A DNA stretch of 64,000 nucleotides from Paraburkholderia sp. BCC1884 (GTDB taxonomy: Bacteria; Pseudomonadota; Gammaproteobacteria; Burkholderiales; Burkholderiaceae). The notes beneath the pieces were generated by a model. It was not told the origin of the DNA and searched no databases. It was given only the letters and a program-made list of their open reading frames with translations. The stretch's first letter is position 1; the number at the start of each line of letters is the position of its first letter. The stretch covers positions 1 through 64,000 of the forward strand of contig NZ_CAAJGL010000011.1 of NCBI RefSeq assembly GCF_900996225.1, written 5' to 3'. Of the stretch, positions 18,941 to 28,449 are shown piece after piece. The position numbers and the translations under genes were made by a program.

Positions 18941-21900
18941 TTACCTGCCGCCCTCTATCTCCGGCATCGGTGCAAACAGCGCGTCGAGATCGTCGTCGGA
19001 GAATTTCGCCGCCCCTGCCGCGTCTTCGGAGAGGATGCTGTCGGCAAGCCCCGCCTTCTGCTCCTGCAACTCCACGATCTTTTCCTCGATACTGCCCGCC
19101 GCGATCATTTTGTAGACGAACACCGGCTTGTCCTGTCCTAGCCGATGCGCACGGTCGGTCGCCTGATTTTCGGCGGCCGGATTCCACCAGGGGTCGTAGT
19201 GAATCACCGTGTCCGCCGCAGTCAGATTCAGTCCGACGCCACCCGCTTTCAGGCTGATCAGGAACAGCGGGACTTCACCCCGCTGGAAGCGCTCGACGGG
19301 CGTCACGCGGTCCGCCGTGTCGCCGGTGAGTATCACGTAGGGAATCGCGGCCTCCTGGAGCGCCTCGGCGATCAGGGCCAGCATGCCGGTGAACTGCGAG
19401 AACAGCAGCACGCGACGACCTTCTTCGATCAATTCGGGCAGCATCGACAGCAGCAGATCGAGCTTGGCCGAGCCCATCACACGCGTGCCCTTTGCGGCTT
19501 TGTCGCGTTTTTCGACCGATTCGCCGGCCGATTTGCCGACCGAGTCACCGGCTTCGCCGATGGGCTTGATCTTGCGCACCAGGCGCGGATCGCAACACAC
19601 CTGGCGCAGCTTCAACAACGCATCGAGCACGATGATGTGGCTGCGCGCGAGCCCTTGCGCGCTCACCGCGGCGCGCACCTTCTCCTGCATCGCCGTGCGG
19701 ACGGTTTCATACAGATCGCGCTGCGCGCCCTCCAGATCGACCGAACACACGATCGTGGTCTTGGCCGGCAACTCCTTGGCCACTTCGTCCTTACGACGAC
19801 GCAGCATGAATGGCCGGATGCGCCGCGCGAGCAGCGCACGCCGCACGCCGTCGCCATTCTTCTCGATCGGATTGCGCCAGCGTTTGGTGAAGTCCTTCTG
19901 GCTGCCGAGAAAGCCCGGCAACAGAAAATCGAACTGCGACCACAATTCGCCCAGATGATTCTCCAGCGGCGTCCCGGTCAGACACAGCCGATGCCGCGCG
20001 CGCAAGCCGCGAATCGCCTGCGCCGCTTTGGTCGTGGCGTTCTTGACGTACTGCGCTTCGTCGAGAATCAGCAAGTGGTAGTCGTGTTCGGCGAGCACCT
20101 TCTGATCGCGCCACAACAACGCGTAGGTAGTCAGCACCAGTTCGTGTTCGACGATCCGCTCGAAGCGCTCCTTGCGTTGCGGCCCGTTCAGCACCAGCAC
20201 CTTCAGGTCGGGCGCGAAGCGGCGCGCTTCCTCGCGCCAGTTGTGCACGAGCGTGGTCGGCACGACGATCAGTGCCGGCCGCGTGAGGCGTCCCGCTTCC
20301 TTCTCGGCGAGGATATGCGCGAGCGTTTGCACGGTCTTGCCCAGACCCATATCGTCGGCGAGTACACCGGCCAAGTCGTGTTCGCGCAGAAACTGCATCC
20401 AGTTCAGCCCTTGCTGCTGATAGCCACGCAGCTCTGCGCGCAGACCTTGCGGCACCGCCACCTCGCGCAGACCCGGGCCGGCTTGCAGACGCTGCGCCAG
20501 TTGACGGATCGAATCCTCGCCGCGGAATTGCCAGCGCCCGGTGCTGTTCAGCGCTTCGAGCCGCCCGGCATCGACCGATGCGACCCGCAGCGGCACGCCG
20601 TCGGCCAGCGCGCCGCCGAGCGCGTCGAACAGATCGACCAGCACCCGCACCACCGGCTTCAGACGGTCGGCGCGCAAGCGCAGCCGTTTGTTCTCGTCGG
20701 TCTTGAGCTCGATCGGCTCGCTATCGGGAATGCTTTCCAGCGCGCCGTTCAACCAGCGCCGGTCGCGCCGGAACAGGTCGGCGAGCAGCGGCTCGAGTCG
20801 CACGTTGCGCTCGCCGATGCGGATGCCCATTTCCAGATCGAACCAGCCGTCGCCCGCCTGATGCGCGGTGCCGTCGATCGCGTCGATCTCGATGATGTTG
20901 TAGCGGAACTCCGGCGCCATCGTCACGCGCCAGCCTTTGCCGACGAGTTCCGGCACGGCGTCGTTGACGAAGGCCGTCCACGCTTCGGCATCGGGCAGAC
21001 CGAGCATCGTGTCGGGCAGCAGGCGCGAGGCGTAGACACGGCTGGTCGGCACTTTCTGCAGGCCGGTCTTGCGCAGTTCGAGCAGACGTTTTTTCTCGGC
21101 CTCGTAACGGCGGCGGATGTGGATGACGTCGCCGCCGGGCATCGGCACGAGCGTCACACTGCTGTCCACATTGATGCTGACGCCGTCGTAGTCGAAGCTC
21201 ACACCGGCCAGCTCGACGGCTTCGGCCTTGCGCTGCCCGAGCTTCACCGCCGACGGCAATGCGTGGCTGTTCAGCGTGAGCACCGGCACCGGCTCGACGT
21301 CGATCACGCGAATCGCCGAGGTGTCGTGTGTGGGCGGCAGCGGCAACTCGGGTGAAATCTCGCGCAGGACGGAGGCGACCAAAGGCGCTTCGGCGAGCGA
21401 GATGGGGGGCATGGCCAGATAGTCGGGCAATTGCTGGAACGGCAGCGACGATTCGACGATACCCGCCTCGTTGGCGACGCCGTCGACGTACCAGATCGGT
21501 TCGGTCGGCAAAACCATGCTGGCGCGCGGCTCGGTGCACAGCACAGGGCGCAGGCGCTGGTCGGCGAGCGGCTCCCATTCGATCCGGCCCGGCCGCTCGG
21601 CGCCGCGCGATAACGGCGTGGGGCCCTCACGACCCGGTGCGGGTTTCAATTCGAAGAACAGGCGCCCGGTCGCCATCAGCTTTTGCAGCATCTCGGCGCC
21701 GCTCGTGCCGCGCAGGATGAACTGGCCGAAGTCCTCGCGCGAACGGCCGAGCCACAAGCCGCGCAGGATCGACAGATCTTCGTCGGACACGAATTTGGGT
21801 TGTTTGAGCAGCGCCGCTTCCACATTGGCCCAAGGCTCACCGACTTCGACAATCGCGCCGTCCGGATTGCAACGCGCGCGGTACAGCACGACCTCGTGGC

Positions 21901-22456
21901 GCATGTGGAAATTCGACCAGTTCAGCAGATAGGCGAGCGTCTGACTGCGCGCGACGCCACCTTGCTGCGCGAGTTCGTCCGCGGCCTCGGCGCGCGCGCG
22001 AAAGCGTTCGAGCCAGCTCACCAGTTCCGGGCGCACGCCGGACGATTCGGTCGGGTTCGGCGACAGGCGCGCGGGCGGGAAATGGGATTCAGCGGATTCG
22101 ACGATTTGGGCGTCAGCGAGGTTTTCATCGCCTCCGTCGCTCCCGTCGCGCTGGACCTGGGTGATGTGGTCCATCTCGTCGTGGTAGTCGAGTTCGGCGA
22201 GCAGAAGTGCGGCCACGTGCTTGCAGTCGCGCCCCACCGGGCAGGTGCAATCGCTTTGCGCCCAGGGCGAAGCGCCGTCGGTCCGGAATCGCACCCGCGT
22301 TTTATAAGGCAGCGGGCGTGAGCCCTGCACGTCGCCCGACAGCGTCGCGCCGTGCCATTTCACCTGGGTGACGGGGCCGACCATGCGCGCCTTGGCCACG
22401 GTGTGATCCCCGAGCCAGTCCGCAATCCGTTCCCGATCAAAGAAAACTGACGACAT
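18941..22456 (-). CDS. SWIM zinc-finger SNF2-family helicase
   Basis: This 1171-residue ATPase probably remodels protein-DNA complexes or assists RNA polymerase or repair. An N-terminal SWIM zinc finger is visible as CTCPVGRDCKH (about residues 70-80). The SNF2 core occupies the C-terminal half: motif I DDMGLGKTVQTLAHIL, motif II LDEAQYVKN, motif III LTGTPLENHLGELWS, motif V GGVGLNLTAAD and motif VI QATDRAHRLGQ. The long middle section (about 180-650) matches the bacterial SNF2 N-terminal region. It is a single gene with its own terminator. The substrate is unknown. Confidence 0.9.
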   Translation of the reverse strand: MSSVFFDRERIADWLGDHTVAKARMVGPVTQVKWHGATLSGDVQGSRPLPYKTRVRFRTDGASPWAQSDCTCPVGRDCKHVAALLLAELDYHDEMDHITQVQRDGSDGGDENLADAQIVESAESHFPPARLSPNPTESSGVRPELVSWLERFRARAEAADELAQQGGVARSQTLAYLLNWSNFHMRHEVVLYRARCNPDGAIVEVGEPWANVEAALLKQPKFVSDEDLSILRGLWLGRSREDFGQFILRGTSGAEMLQKLMATGRLFFELKPAPGREGPTPLSRGAERPGRIEWEPLADQRLRPVLCTEPRASMVLPTEPIWYVDGVANEAGIVESSLPFQQLPDYLAMPPISLAEAPLVASVLREISPELPLPPTHDTSAIRVIDVEPVPVLTLNSHALPSAVKLGQRKAEAVELAGVSFDYDGVSINVDSSVTLVPMPGGDVIHIRRRYEAEKKRLLELRKTGLQKVPTSRVYASRLLPDTMLGLPDAEAWTAFVNDAVPELVGKGWRVTMAPEFRYNIIEIDAIDGTAHQAGDGWFDLEMGIRIGERNVRLEPLLADLFRRDRRWLNGALESIPDSEPIELKTDENKRLRLRADRLKPVVRVLVDLFDALGGALADGVPLRVASVDAGRLEALNSTGRWQFRGEDSIRQLAQRLQAGPGLREVAVPQGLRAELRGYQQQGLNWMQFLREHDLAGVLADDMGLGKTVQTLAHILAEKEAGRLTRPALIVVPTTLVHNWREEARRFAPDLKVLVLNGPQRKERFERIVEHELVLTTYALLWRDQKVLAEHDYHLLILDEAQYVKNATTKAAQAIRGLRARHRLCLTGTPLENHLGELWSQFDFLLPGFLGSQKDFTKRWRNPIEKNGDGVRRALLARRIRPFMLRRRKDEVAKELPAKTTIVCSVDLEGAQRDLYETVRTAMQEKVRAAVSAQGLARSHIIVLDALLKLRQVCCDPRLVRKIKPIGEAGDSVGKSAGESVEKRDKAAKGTRVMGSAKLDLLLSMLPELIEEGRRVLLFSQFTGMLALIAEALQEAAIPYVILTGDTADRVTPVERFQRGEVPLFLISLKAGGVGLNLTAADTVIHYDPWWNPAAENQATDRAHRLGQDKPVFVYKMIAAGSIEEKIVELQEQKAGLADSILSEDAAGAAKFSDDDLDALFAPMPEIEGGR

Positions 22457-22684
22457 CAGCGTCCATTCCTATTCAAGCCGGCGAAGACAGCCGCGCGCGA
22501 AGCAACCGGTTCGTCAGGTGCGCCTGGTTCCATCTGATGACGCTGCCTGCCGGTCGAGTTGCCGCCCGCTTCGGTTGCCTGTGATAACCGGCCATTTTAC
22601 GCGTTGAATGGGCATTGGCTGTGGTGGCGCTTCCGGCGGTGGCGCAAGGCATTGTCGGCCTGACCGGGGCAGACGGCGCGACGG

Positions 22685-23458
22685 TTAGCGCACCGGGCCG
22701 ATGACTTCGACGTCCGCTGCCGCAAGCACCTGGGCGAGCGCGGGTGGTGGCGCTTCGTCGGTGACCAGCAGATCGACGCCGTCGGCGCCGAAAGCGTGCA
22801 CCAGCGCGCTATGGCCCACTTTCGCGTGGTCCGCCGCCACCACGCGGCGCTCGGCCTGGCTGAAAGCGGCCTGGGCGAAGGCCGCGTCGGCTGGGAGTGC
22901 GTCCATGAAGCGCCCTTGCAGATCGATCGCCGTGACCGAGACGATTGCGTAGCGCACGTGGAATTGGCGCAGGAAGGCCAGCACGCTGTCGCCGAAGGCC
23001 GCGGAATCGTCCGCCCGGAGTTCGCCGCCCGCGATGAACACGCGGTTGCCGTTGCGCGACGTCAGCACGCGGGCGACTTCGATCGAATTGGTCACGACGG
23101 TGAGCCGTGAACGCGCGGCGAGTGCCTCGGCGACACGCAGACAGGTCGTGCCGCCTTCGAGAATCAGCGAATCGCCGTCCCGCACCAGTTCGGCAATACA
23201 TGCGCCGATGGCCCGTTTGCCTTCGAGGCTCGCCACCATGCGCCGCTGGAACGGCGGCTCGTCGAGACGCTCCGGCAGCATGACGCCGCCGTGAACTTTG
23301 ATCAGCAGGCCTTCGGCGATGAGCGGCTTGATATTGCGGCGAATGGTTTCGTCCGAGACCTCGAGACGGCTCGCCAGATCGACGATGGCGCAGTTGCGCT
23401 CTTCGCGGACGAGTCGGAGGATTTCGGCTTGACGGGGGGTGGAGAACATAGAGTTCAT
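22685..23458 (-). CDS. DeoR-family transcriptional regulator
   Basis: This repressor of about 257 residues has the N-terminal DeoR helix-turn-helix (PRQAEILRLVREE through VSDETIRRNIKPLIAEG, with VHGGVM after the wing). The C-terminal sugar-phosphate-sensing domain shows GDSLILEGGTTCLR and VVTNSIEVA. ATG at 23458 is chosen; an upstream in-frame start at 23485 is possible. It is divergent from a dimethylglycine-dehydrogenase-like gene, the most likely target, and two CACGATA repeats lie in the shared intergenic region. Confidence 0.88.
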   Translation of the reverse strand: MNSMFSTPRQAEILRLVREERNCAIVDLASRLEVSDETIRRNIKPLIAEGLLIKVHGGVMLPERLDEPPFQRRMVASLEGKRAIGACIAELVRDGDSLILEGGTTCLRVAEALAARSRLTVVTNSIEVARVLTSRNGNRVFIAGGELRADDSAAFGDSVLAFLRQFHVRYAIVSVTAIDLQGRFMDALPADAAFAQAAFSQAERRVVAADHAKVGHSALVHAFGADGVDLLVTDEAPPPALAQVLAAADVEVIGPVR

Positions 23459-23489
23459 GCGTGGACTGTCAACCAAGTCTAGCAAATAT

Positions 23490-23539
23490 CACGATATGCC
23501 GGAAATAATAGCCACACAAATCAACATAAAACCACGATA
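23490..23539. promoter_or_regulatory. two CACGATA repeats, candidate DeoR operator
   Basis: CACGATA occurs at 23490-23496 and 23533-23539 in the same orientation, 43 bp apart (about four helical turns), between the divergent DeoR and flavoprotein genes. The same heptamer occurs twice in front of the other DeoR gene of this window (58513 and 58523). Binding is inferred. Confidence 0.4.
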
Positions 23540-23691
23540 AAAATGTTCCGAACAACGCCCGAATCTCAGGCTGCAGGCTTTTATTGGATAACTTTACGTG
23601 ACATGCGAACAATCCCCATGTCGATCGCACGTGTTGCATTTCATGTTTTTATAAGGCATTCTTGCCAAGAAAATTCACCACATATCCACAC

Positions 23692-26187
23692 ATGTCCACA
23701 CCCATCCCCACCCACGCTCGCGTCGTCATCGTCGGCGGCGGCATCATCGGCTGCTCCGTTGCCTACCATCTGACCAAGCTGGGCTGGACCGATGTCGTGC
23801 TGCTCGAACAGGGTCAGCTTTCGTGCGGCACGACCTGGCACGCGGCCGGTCTGGTCGGTCAGTTGCGCGCCCAGGAAAGCATGACGAAGCTGATCCGCTA
23901 TTCCACCGCGCTCTACGCCGAACTCGAAGCGGACACCGGCCTCGCCACCGGCTGGAAACAGTGCGGCTCGCTTTCGGTGGCCCGCACAGCCGAACGGATG
24001 ACGCAACTCAAACGCACCGCCGCCGTCGCGCGGGCCTACGGCGTGACGTGCGACGTCATCAGTCCGCAGGAAGCCGGCGATCTCTGGCCGGTCATGCGCA
24101 CCGACGACCTGCTCGGCGCCGTCTGGCTGCCCGGCGACGGCAAGGCGAATCCCACCGACCTCACCCAGGCCCTCGCCCGTGGCGCCCGCACGCGCGGCGC
24201 GCGCATCGTCGAAAACACGCGCGTCACCGCGATCCATGCGCGCACGCCGCAAGGCGGCAAAGACAACGGCACGCGTGAAGTCAGCGGGCTCGCCTGGCGC
24301 AACAAGGCTGGCGAAGAAGGCACGATCGGCGCGGACATCGTGGTGAATTGCGCGGGCCAATGGGCCAAGGCGGTCGGACGCCTGTGCGGCGTGACCGTGC
24401 CGCTGCATTCGGCGGAGCACTACTACATCGTCACCGAGCGCATCGCGGGCGTGCATCCCGACCTGCCGGTGATGCGCGACCCGGACGGCTTCATCTACTT
24501 CAAGGAAGAAGTGGGCGGTCTCGTGATGGGCGGGTTCGAGCCAGACGCGAAACCTTGGGGCATGAACGGTATCCCCGAGAATTTCGAGTTTCAACTGCTG
24601 CCCGACGATTGGGATCAGTTCGAAATCCTGATGGAAAACGCGCTGCAACGCGTGCCGGCCCTCGAGACGGCGCAAGTGCGCCAGTTCTACAACGGGCCTG
24701 AATCGTTCACGCCGGACAACAATTTCATGCTGGGCGAAGCGCCCGAACTGCGACGCTTTTTCGTCGGTGCCGGCTTCAACTCGATGGGCATCGCGTCGGC
24801 CGGCGGCGCCGGCATGGCGCTCGCCGAATGGATCGTGGCGGGCGAGCCGACCATGGATTTGTGGCCGGTCGATATCCGCCGATTCGCGCGCTTCAACGGC
24901 AACGACACGTGGCTGCACGATCGCGTGAAGGAAACCCTCGGCCTGCATTACGCGATGCCCTGGCCGAATCGCGAACTCGACAGCGCGCGCCCGTTCCGCC
25001 GCTCGCCGCTGTACTCGCTGCTGCGCGAGGACGGCGCCTGTTTCGGCAGCAAGATGGGCTGGGAGCGCGCCAACTTTTTCGCACCGACACCCGCCGAAGC
25101 GAAGATCGACTACGCCTTCGGCCAACAGAACTGGCTGCCGTGGAGCGGCGCCGAACACCGCGCATGCCGCGAAGGTGTCGCGCTGTTCGACATGACATCG
25201 TTTTCCAAATTTCTCGTCAAAGGACGCGACGCGCAAGACGTGCTGCAAGGCATCGTCGCCAACGACGTGGCCGTGCCGCCCGGCACCACGGTCTATACCG
25301 GCATGCTCAACGAGCGCGGCGCGTATGAGTCGGACTTCACGCTCACGCGACTGGCCGACGACCAATACCTGCTCGTCACCGGCACCGCGCAAACCACGCG
25401 CGACTTCGACATGATCGACAAAGCGATCCCGCACGACAAGCAATGCACGCTCGTCGACGTCACCGGGCAATACGCCGTGCTCGCCGTGATGGGTCCGCGC
25501 TCGCGCGAATTGCTGCAAAGCGTGTCGAAGGCCGACTGGAGCAACGCAGCGTTCGCCTTCGGCCAGAGCCGCGAAGTCGATCTCGGCTACGCGACCGTGC
25601 GCGCCACCCGCCTCACCTACGTCGGCGAACTTGGCTGGGAACTGTACGTGCCGGTCGAATTCGCGCTCGGCGTGTACGAGACGCTGCATGCGGCGGGCAA
25701 GGCGTTCGGTCTCGTCAACGCGGGTTACTACGCGATCGACTCGCTGCGCATCGAAAAAGGCTACCGCGCGTGGGGCCGCGAACTCACGCCGGACACCAAT
25801 CCGTTCGAAGCGGGTCTCTCGTTCGCCTGCAAGCTCGACAGCGGCATCCCGTTTCGCGGCCGCGACGCGTTGCTGAAACTGCGCGCCGAACCGCTACGTC
25901 GCCGCATGGTCGTGCTGACCGCCGACGGCGCGAGCGATCGCATGCTGTGGGGCGGCGAAGCGATTCTGCGCGACGGCAAGCCGGTCGGCTTCGTCAGTTC
26001 GGCGGCGTTCGGACACACGCTCGGCTGTCCGGTCGCGATGGGCTACGTGAACCATCCCGATGGTGCAGCGGACGTCGCCTATCTGACGAGCGGCCGCTAC
26101 ACGATCGATGTCGCCGGCGAGTTGCTGCCGGCTACGGTCCACCTGAAAGCGCCGTATGACCCGCGTTCGGAGCGCGTAAAAAACTAA
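23692..26187 (+). CDS. FAD-dependent dimethylglycine/sarcosine dehydrogenase-like protein with GcvT domain
   Basis: This 831-residue oxidoreductase probably demethylates an N-methylated glycine-like amine and passes the one-carbon unit to tetrahydrofolate. The FAD-binding dinucleotide fold is visible as VVIVGGGIIGCSVAYHL near residue 10, with CGTTWHAAGLVGQLR near residue 45 as in dimethylglycine dehydrogenases. The DAO domain runs to about 370, followed by an FAO-type domain and C-terminal GcvT aminomethyltransferase domains (about 430-820, including YVGELGWELYVP). ATG at 23692 places the FAD fold at the usual distance. The stop overlaps that of the convergent cytochrome b561 gene. The exact substrate is not determinable. 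Confidence 0.88.
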   Translation: MSTPIPTHARVVIVGGGIIGCSVAYHLTKLGWTDVVLLEQGQLSCGTTWHAAGLVGQLRAQESMTKLIRYSTALYAELEADTGLATGWKQCGSLSVARTAERMTQLKRTAAVARAYGVTCDVISPQEAGDLWPVMRTDDLLGAVWLPGDGKANPTDLTQALARGARTRGARIVENTRVTAIHARTPQGGKDNGTREVSGLAWRNKAGEEGTIGADIVVNCAGQWAKAVGRLCGVTVPLHSAEHYYIVTERIAGVHPDLPVMRDPDGFIYFKEEVGGLVMGGFEPDAKPWGMNGIPENFEFQLLPDDWDQFEILMENALQRVPALETAQVRQFYNGPESFTPDNNFMLGEAPELRRFFVGAGFNSMGIASAGGAGMALAEWIVAGEPTMDLWPVDIRRFARFNGNDTWLHDRVKETLGLHYAMPWPNRELDSARPFRRSPLYSLLREDGACFGSKMGWERANFFAPTPAEAKIDYAFGQQNWLPWSGAEHRACREGVALFDMTSFSKFLVKGRDAQDVLQGIVANDVAVPPGTTVYTGMLNERGAYESDFTLTRLADDQYLLVTGTAQTTRDFDMIDKAIPHDKQCTLVDVTGQYAVLAVMGPRSRELLQSVSKADWSNAAFAFGQSREVDLGYATVRATRLTYVGELGWELYVPVEFALGVYETLHAAGKAFGLVNAGYYAIDSLRIEKGYRAWGRELTPDTNPFEAGLSFACKLDSGIPFRGRDALLKLRAEPLRRRMVVLTADGASDRMLWGGEAILRDGKPVGFVSSAAFGHTLGCPVAMGYVNHPDGAADVAYLTSGRYTIDVAGELLPATVHLKAPYDPRSERVKN

Positions 26188-26711
26188 CGTCCGCCGCGCG
26201 CCATACTCGAAAACACGCCGTCGCGGCGAATCAGCCCGTGAAACAGGGCCGCGGCGAGATGCAGCAACACGGTCGCGAACAGCGCGAACGCGAGCCACGT
26301 GTGCAGCGCGCGCAGCGTGGCGAACAGCACGACGTTATGCGGTGCGATCGGCGGCAGATGCAACGGCAACGGATAACCCGCCGCCGACAGCATCGCCCAG
26401 CCGATCAACGGCATCGCCGCCATCAACGTATAGAGCACGAGATGCGAGGCCTTGGCTGCGATCCGCTGCGGCGTGGCCATATCGTCGGGCAACGGCGGGC
26501 TGCCGCGTACGAGGCGCACGCCCACCCGCAACACGACCAGCAGCAACAACGCAATGCCCAGCGGCTTGTGAATCGCAATCAGCGTGGTGTGCGCGTGCGA
26601 AACCGTCGCGACCATACCGATGCCGATAAACAGCATCGCGACGATCAACGGCGCCATCGTCCAGTGCAGCAAGCGTGCGAGCGGACTGAAATGAGTCTGT
26701 GTGGGCGTCAT
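26184..26711 (-). CDS. Cytochrome b561-family membrane protein
   Basis: This 175-residue integral membrane cytochrome has four predicted helices. Haem-ligand histidines are plausible in ARLLHWTMAPL, LIAIHKPLG, LRALHTWLAF and VLLHLAAALFHGL, the usual pattern of bacterial b561. ATG at 26711 overlaps the stop of the catalase-like gene (ATGA), so the two are co-transcribed and probably coupled. It may supply quinol-derived electrons to the periplasmic peroxidase. The operon carries an ECF-type promoter motif upstream of the catalase gene. Confidence 0.88.
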   Translation of the reverse strand: MTPTQTHFSPLARLLHWTMAPLIVAMLFIGIGMVATVSHAHTTLIAIHKPLGIALLLLVVLRVGVRLVRGSPPLPDDMATPQRIAAKASHLVLYTLMAAMPLIGWAMLSAAGYPLPLHLPPIAPHNVVLFATLRALHTWLAFALFATVLLHLAAALFHGLIRRDGVFSSMARGGR

Positions 26712-27799
26712 GAGTGCGCTCCGTTGGCCTGAGTTTGATGAAGCGCGGGATGCAATGCCTCTTCGCGCGTGCGCCGCTGATAGGACTGCGCATACGCGGC
26801 GGAGCGCGCGGCAAGCAACGGGTCGTCCGAAGGCTGGATGCCGGCGGGCAAAATCGTCGGATCGAAGTTGATGTCGCGGCAGGTGCCATCTTCCTGCGAC
26901 GTCGTGCGCTCCAGCACCAGGGTGCCCGCGTCGATGTGTTGACGCTCGTCGGGCCATTGCAGCGTGGCGTCGTCGGTCGGGTCGCCGGGCTGCGCGGCCG
27001 TGAGGATCAGATGCCAGCGCAACGGGCCGCTCTCCAGCCGCTGATTCAGATCGGCGGCGAGGAAATTCTTTTCGGCCTTTTGCGCGTCGGTGATCGGCGC
27101 ATAGGGCGTCTCGGGCACCATCGCCCAGCGCACGGCACGGGTGTTACTCGAGCCGTCGGTGAAGAGAAAAGCGTTGATGCCGTAGTACGCGGCATTCGCC
27201 AGGCTCGACGACGGCGGATGCGCTTTCACCCAGGCCTGAAACGGCTTCGTCTCGGGATTGGCTGCGTAAAACGCCTTGAGCGCGTCGGGGTTCGGTTTGC
27301 CGGTTGCGGGGTCGGGCTTCGCGGCCACCAGTTGCTGATAGAACTGCGCAGGCGTGTGAACTGCGAAGACGGGTGTCGAATTCATTCCCGTGCGCCATTG
27401 CTCGCCGTTGCTCAAGGTGAACTGCAAGGCCAGACTGCGCACCGGCGAGCTCGTATCCGGCGCGGACGGATTGCCGCCGGGCACCGCGAAGCGACCGGTC
27501 ACCGGCGTGCGGCCGGGTGCGAATACGGCAGCGTGCGAAAGTGTCGTGCCCGCGCCGTTACTGTCGAAATAGCCTTCCACACACAGGCCCTTCGCATGGT
27601 TGCGACGGTAGCCCGGATGCGGCTGGCCGGCGGCCGCTTCGAACGTGTTGATGATGCGCGGCGCGGTGAGACGCGCGGGTGTCAGCCAGCCTGCCGTGTA
27701 GGCAAAGCCGCCGGCTAGCGTCAGCACGACCGCGCCGATGGCCGCGAGCCGGCACGGCACGCAGACAGTCCCGGCATGAGGAACGGATGGTTTTGGCAC
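26708..27799 (-). CDS. Catalase-related peroxidase (SrpA-like), exported
   Basis: This 363-residue protein belongs to the small catalase-related peroxidases. An N-terminal hydrophobic segment (about residues 18-40) points to export or membrane anchoring. The haem-side His lies in RRNHAKGLCVEGYF (about residue 68) and the proximal Tyr lies in RSAAYAQSYQRR near the C terminus. The start is GTG at 27799, with AGGAGG 5 nt upstream. It is translationally linked to cytochrome b561. The upstream GGAATAGA-N12-GTGTT motif matches sites in front of the nearby ECF sigma and anti-sigma genes, suggesting stress-induced expression. Confidence 0.88.
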   Translation of the reverse strand: MPKPSVPHAGTVCVPCRLAAIGAVVLTLAGGFAYTAGWLTPARLTAPRIINTFEAAAGQPHPGYRRNHAKGLCVEGYFDSNGAGTTLSHAAVFAPGRTPVTGRFAVPGGNPSAPDTSSPVRSLALQFTLSNGEQWRTGMNSTPVFAVHTPAQFYQQLVAAKPDPATGKPNPDALKAFYAANPETKPFQAWVKAHPPSSSLANAAYYGINAFLFTDGSSNTRAVRWAMVPETPYAPITDAQKAEKNFLAADLNQRLESGPLRWHLILTAAQPGDPTDDATLQWPDERQHIDAGTLVLERTTSQEDGTCRDINFDPTILPAGIQPSDDPLLAARSAAYAQSYQRRTREEALHPALHQTQANGAHS

Positions 27800-27837
27800 G
27801 AAGCCTCCTGGTTGGAAATAGAGCTGCTGAGGGTGCT

Positions 27838-27862
27838 AACACGCAATTCAGCGATCTATTCC
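27838..27862 (-). promoter_or_regulatory. ECF-type promoter motif of the catalase-b561 operon
   Basis: On the minus strand GGAATAGA (27862-27855) is followed after exactly 12 nt by GTGTT (27842-27838). This is the same arrangement as at 28388 and 29233. The catalase GTG start is about 40 nt downstream. Confidence 0.6.
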
Positions 27863-27922
27863 AATCGACTCCGGCGCGCCCGTTGCATGTCCGCGCCGGT
27901 GCCGGCTTCAGTGCCCGCGAAT

Positions 27923-28192
27923 TCAATTGACGCTGCCGGCGAGCACGGGTTGGCTGGCTGCCTGGCTAGTCGCCGCAGCTTCGGCGGAGAGCGCTTCCTT
28001 GTGCTGCTGAACCTGTTGGGCGAAGACGGGACTCACATCCGGGTACGACGCATCGGTCACGTAGTTCAAGCCGTTTTGCTGCGCCTGGATCAGTTCCTGA
28101 TACACCTCGGCGCGGGTCTTGCCCTGTGCAAATGCGCTCGACGAAGCAGCGAGAACGACGACGGACAAAGCGGCAAAAGCGATCTTCTTCAT
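27923..28192 (-). CDS. DUF4148-domain small exported protein
   Basis: This 89-residue protein has a signal peptide (cleavage after SSAFAQ, about residue 23). Its DUF4148 core starts at KTRAEVYQELIQAQQNGLN. The family is abundant in Burkholderiaceae and has no known biochemical function; these proteins are small, periplasmic and often stress-responsive. AGGAG lies shortly upstream of the ATG. A promoter-like GGAATAAA-N12-GTGGTT motif precedes it, matching the ECF-associated sites next door. Confidence 0.85.
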   Translation of the reverse strand: MKKIAFAALSVVVLAASSSAFAQGKTRAEVYQELIQAQQNGLNYVTDASYPDVSPVFAQQVQQHKEALSAEAAATSQAASQPVLAGSVN

Positions 28193-28234
28193 GATGAACT
28201 CCTGAGTGTGTTGTGCGGGTTCGCAAGAGGGAGA

Positions 28235-28259
28235 ACCACGCCGCGCCGGCTTTTATTCC
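28235..28259 (-). promoter_or_regulatory. ECF-type promoter motif of the DUF4148 gene
   Basis: On the minus strand GGAATAAA (28259-28252) is followed after 12 nt by GTGGTT. The downstream box has one extra G compared with GTGTT at the other sites. Confidence 0.5.
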
Positions 28260-28295
28260 TGCCCGGATGCCCGATAAAAAACAAATTTCGAAGCG

Positions 28296-28320
28296 GGAAT
28301 AAAAAGCCGCGCGAAAGGGT
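28296..28320 (+). promoter_or_regulatory. ECF-type promoter motif, distal site before the first anti-sigma gene
   Basis: GGAATAAA (28296-28303) is followed after 12 nt by AGGGTTT. This is the weakest of the five matches in its downstream box. It lies 92 nt upstream of a better copy at 28388. Confidence 0.4.
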
Positions 28321-28387
28321 TTGCTGTCAGTTCGGCGGCATGCAAACGGCGTTTCGACCGGCCGCGGAAATGGGGCGCAGAATGGAT

Positions 28388-28412
28388 GGAATAAACCCGC
28401 GCTGCGCGTGTT
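28388..28412 (+). promoter_or_regulatory. ECF-type promoter motif, proximal site before the first anti-sigma gene
   Basis: GGAATAAA (28388-28395), 12 nt, GTGTT (28408-28412). It is a full match to the local motif, 37 nt upstream of the ATG at 28450. Confidence 0.6.
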
Positions 28413-28449
28413 CGCCCTTTGATAGCCGACCTTCACGAACGCCCACACC

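Noticed and set aside
18866-19257. small plus-strand frames at the helicase 3' end
   Set aside because: They overlap the helicase coding sequence in antisense and show no coding character.
23641-25689. 682-codon minus-strand open frame
   Set aside because: It is antisense to the FAD/GcvT protein, which has clear FAD-binding motifs in the other direction.
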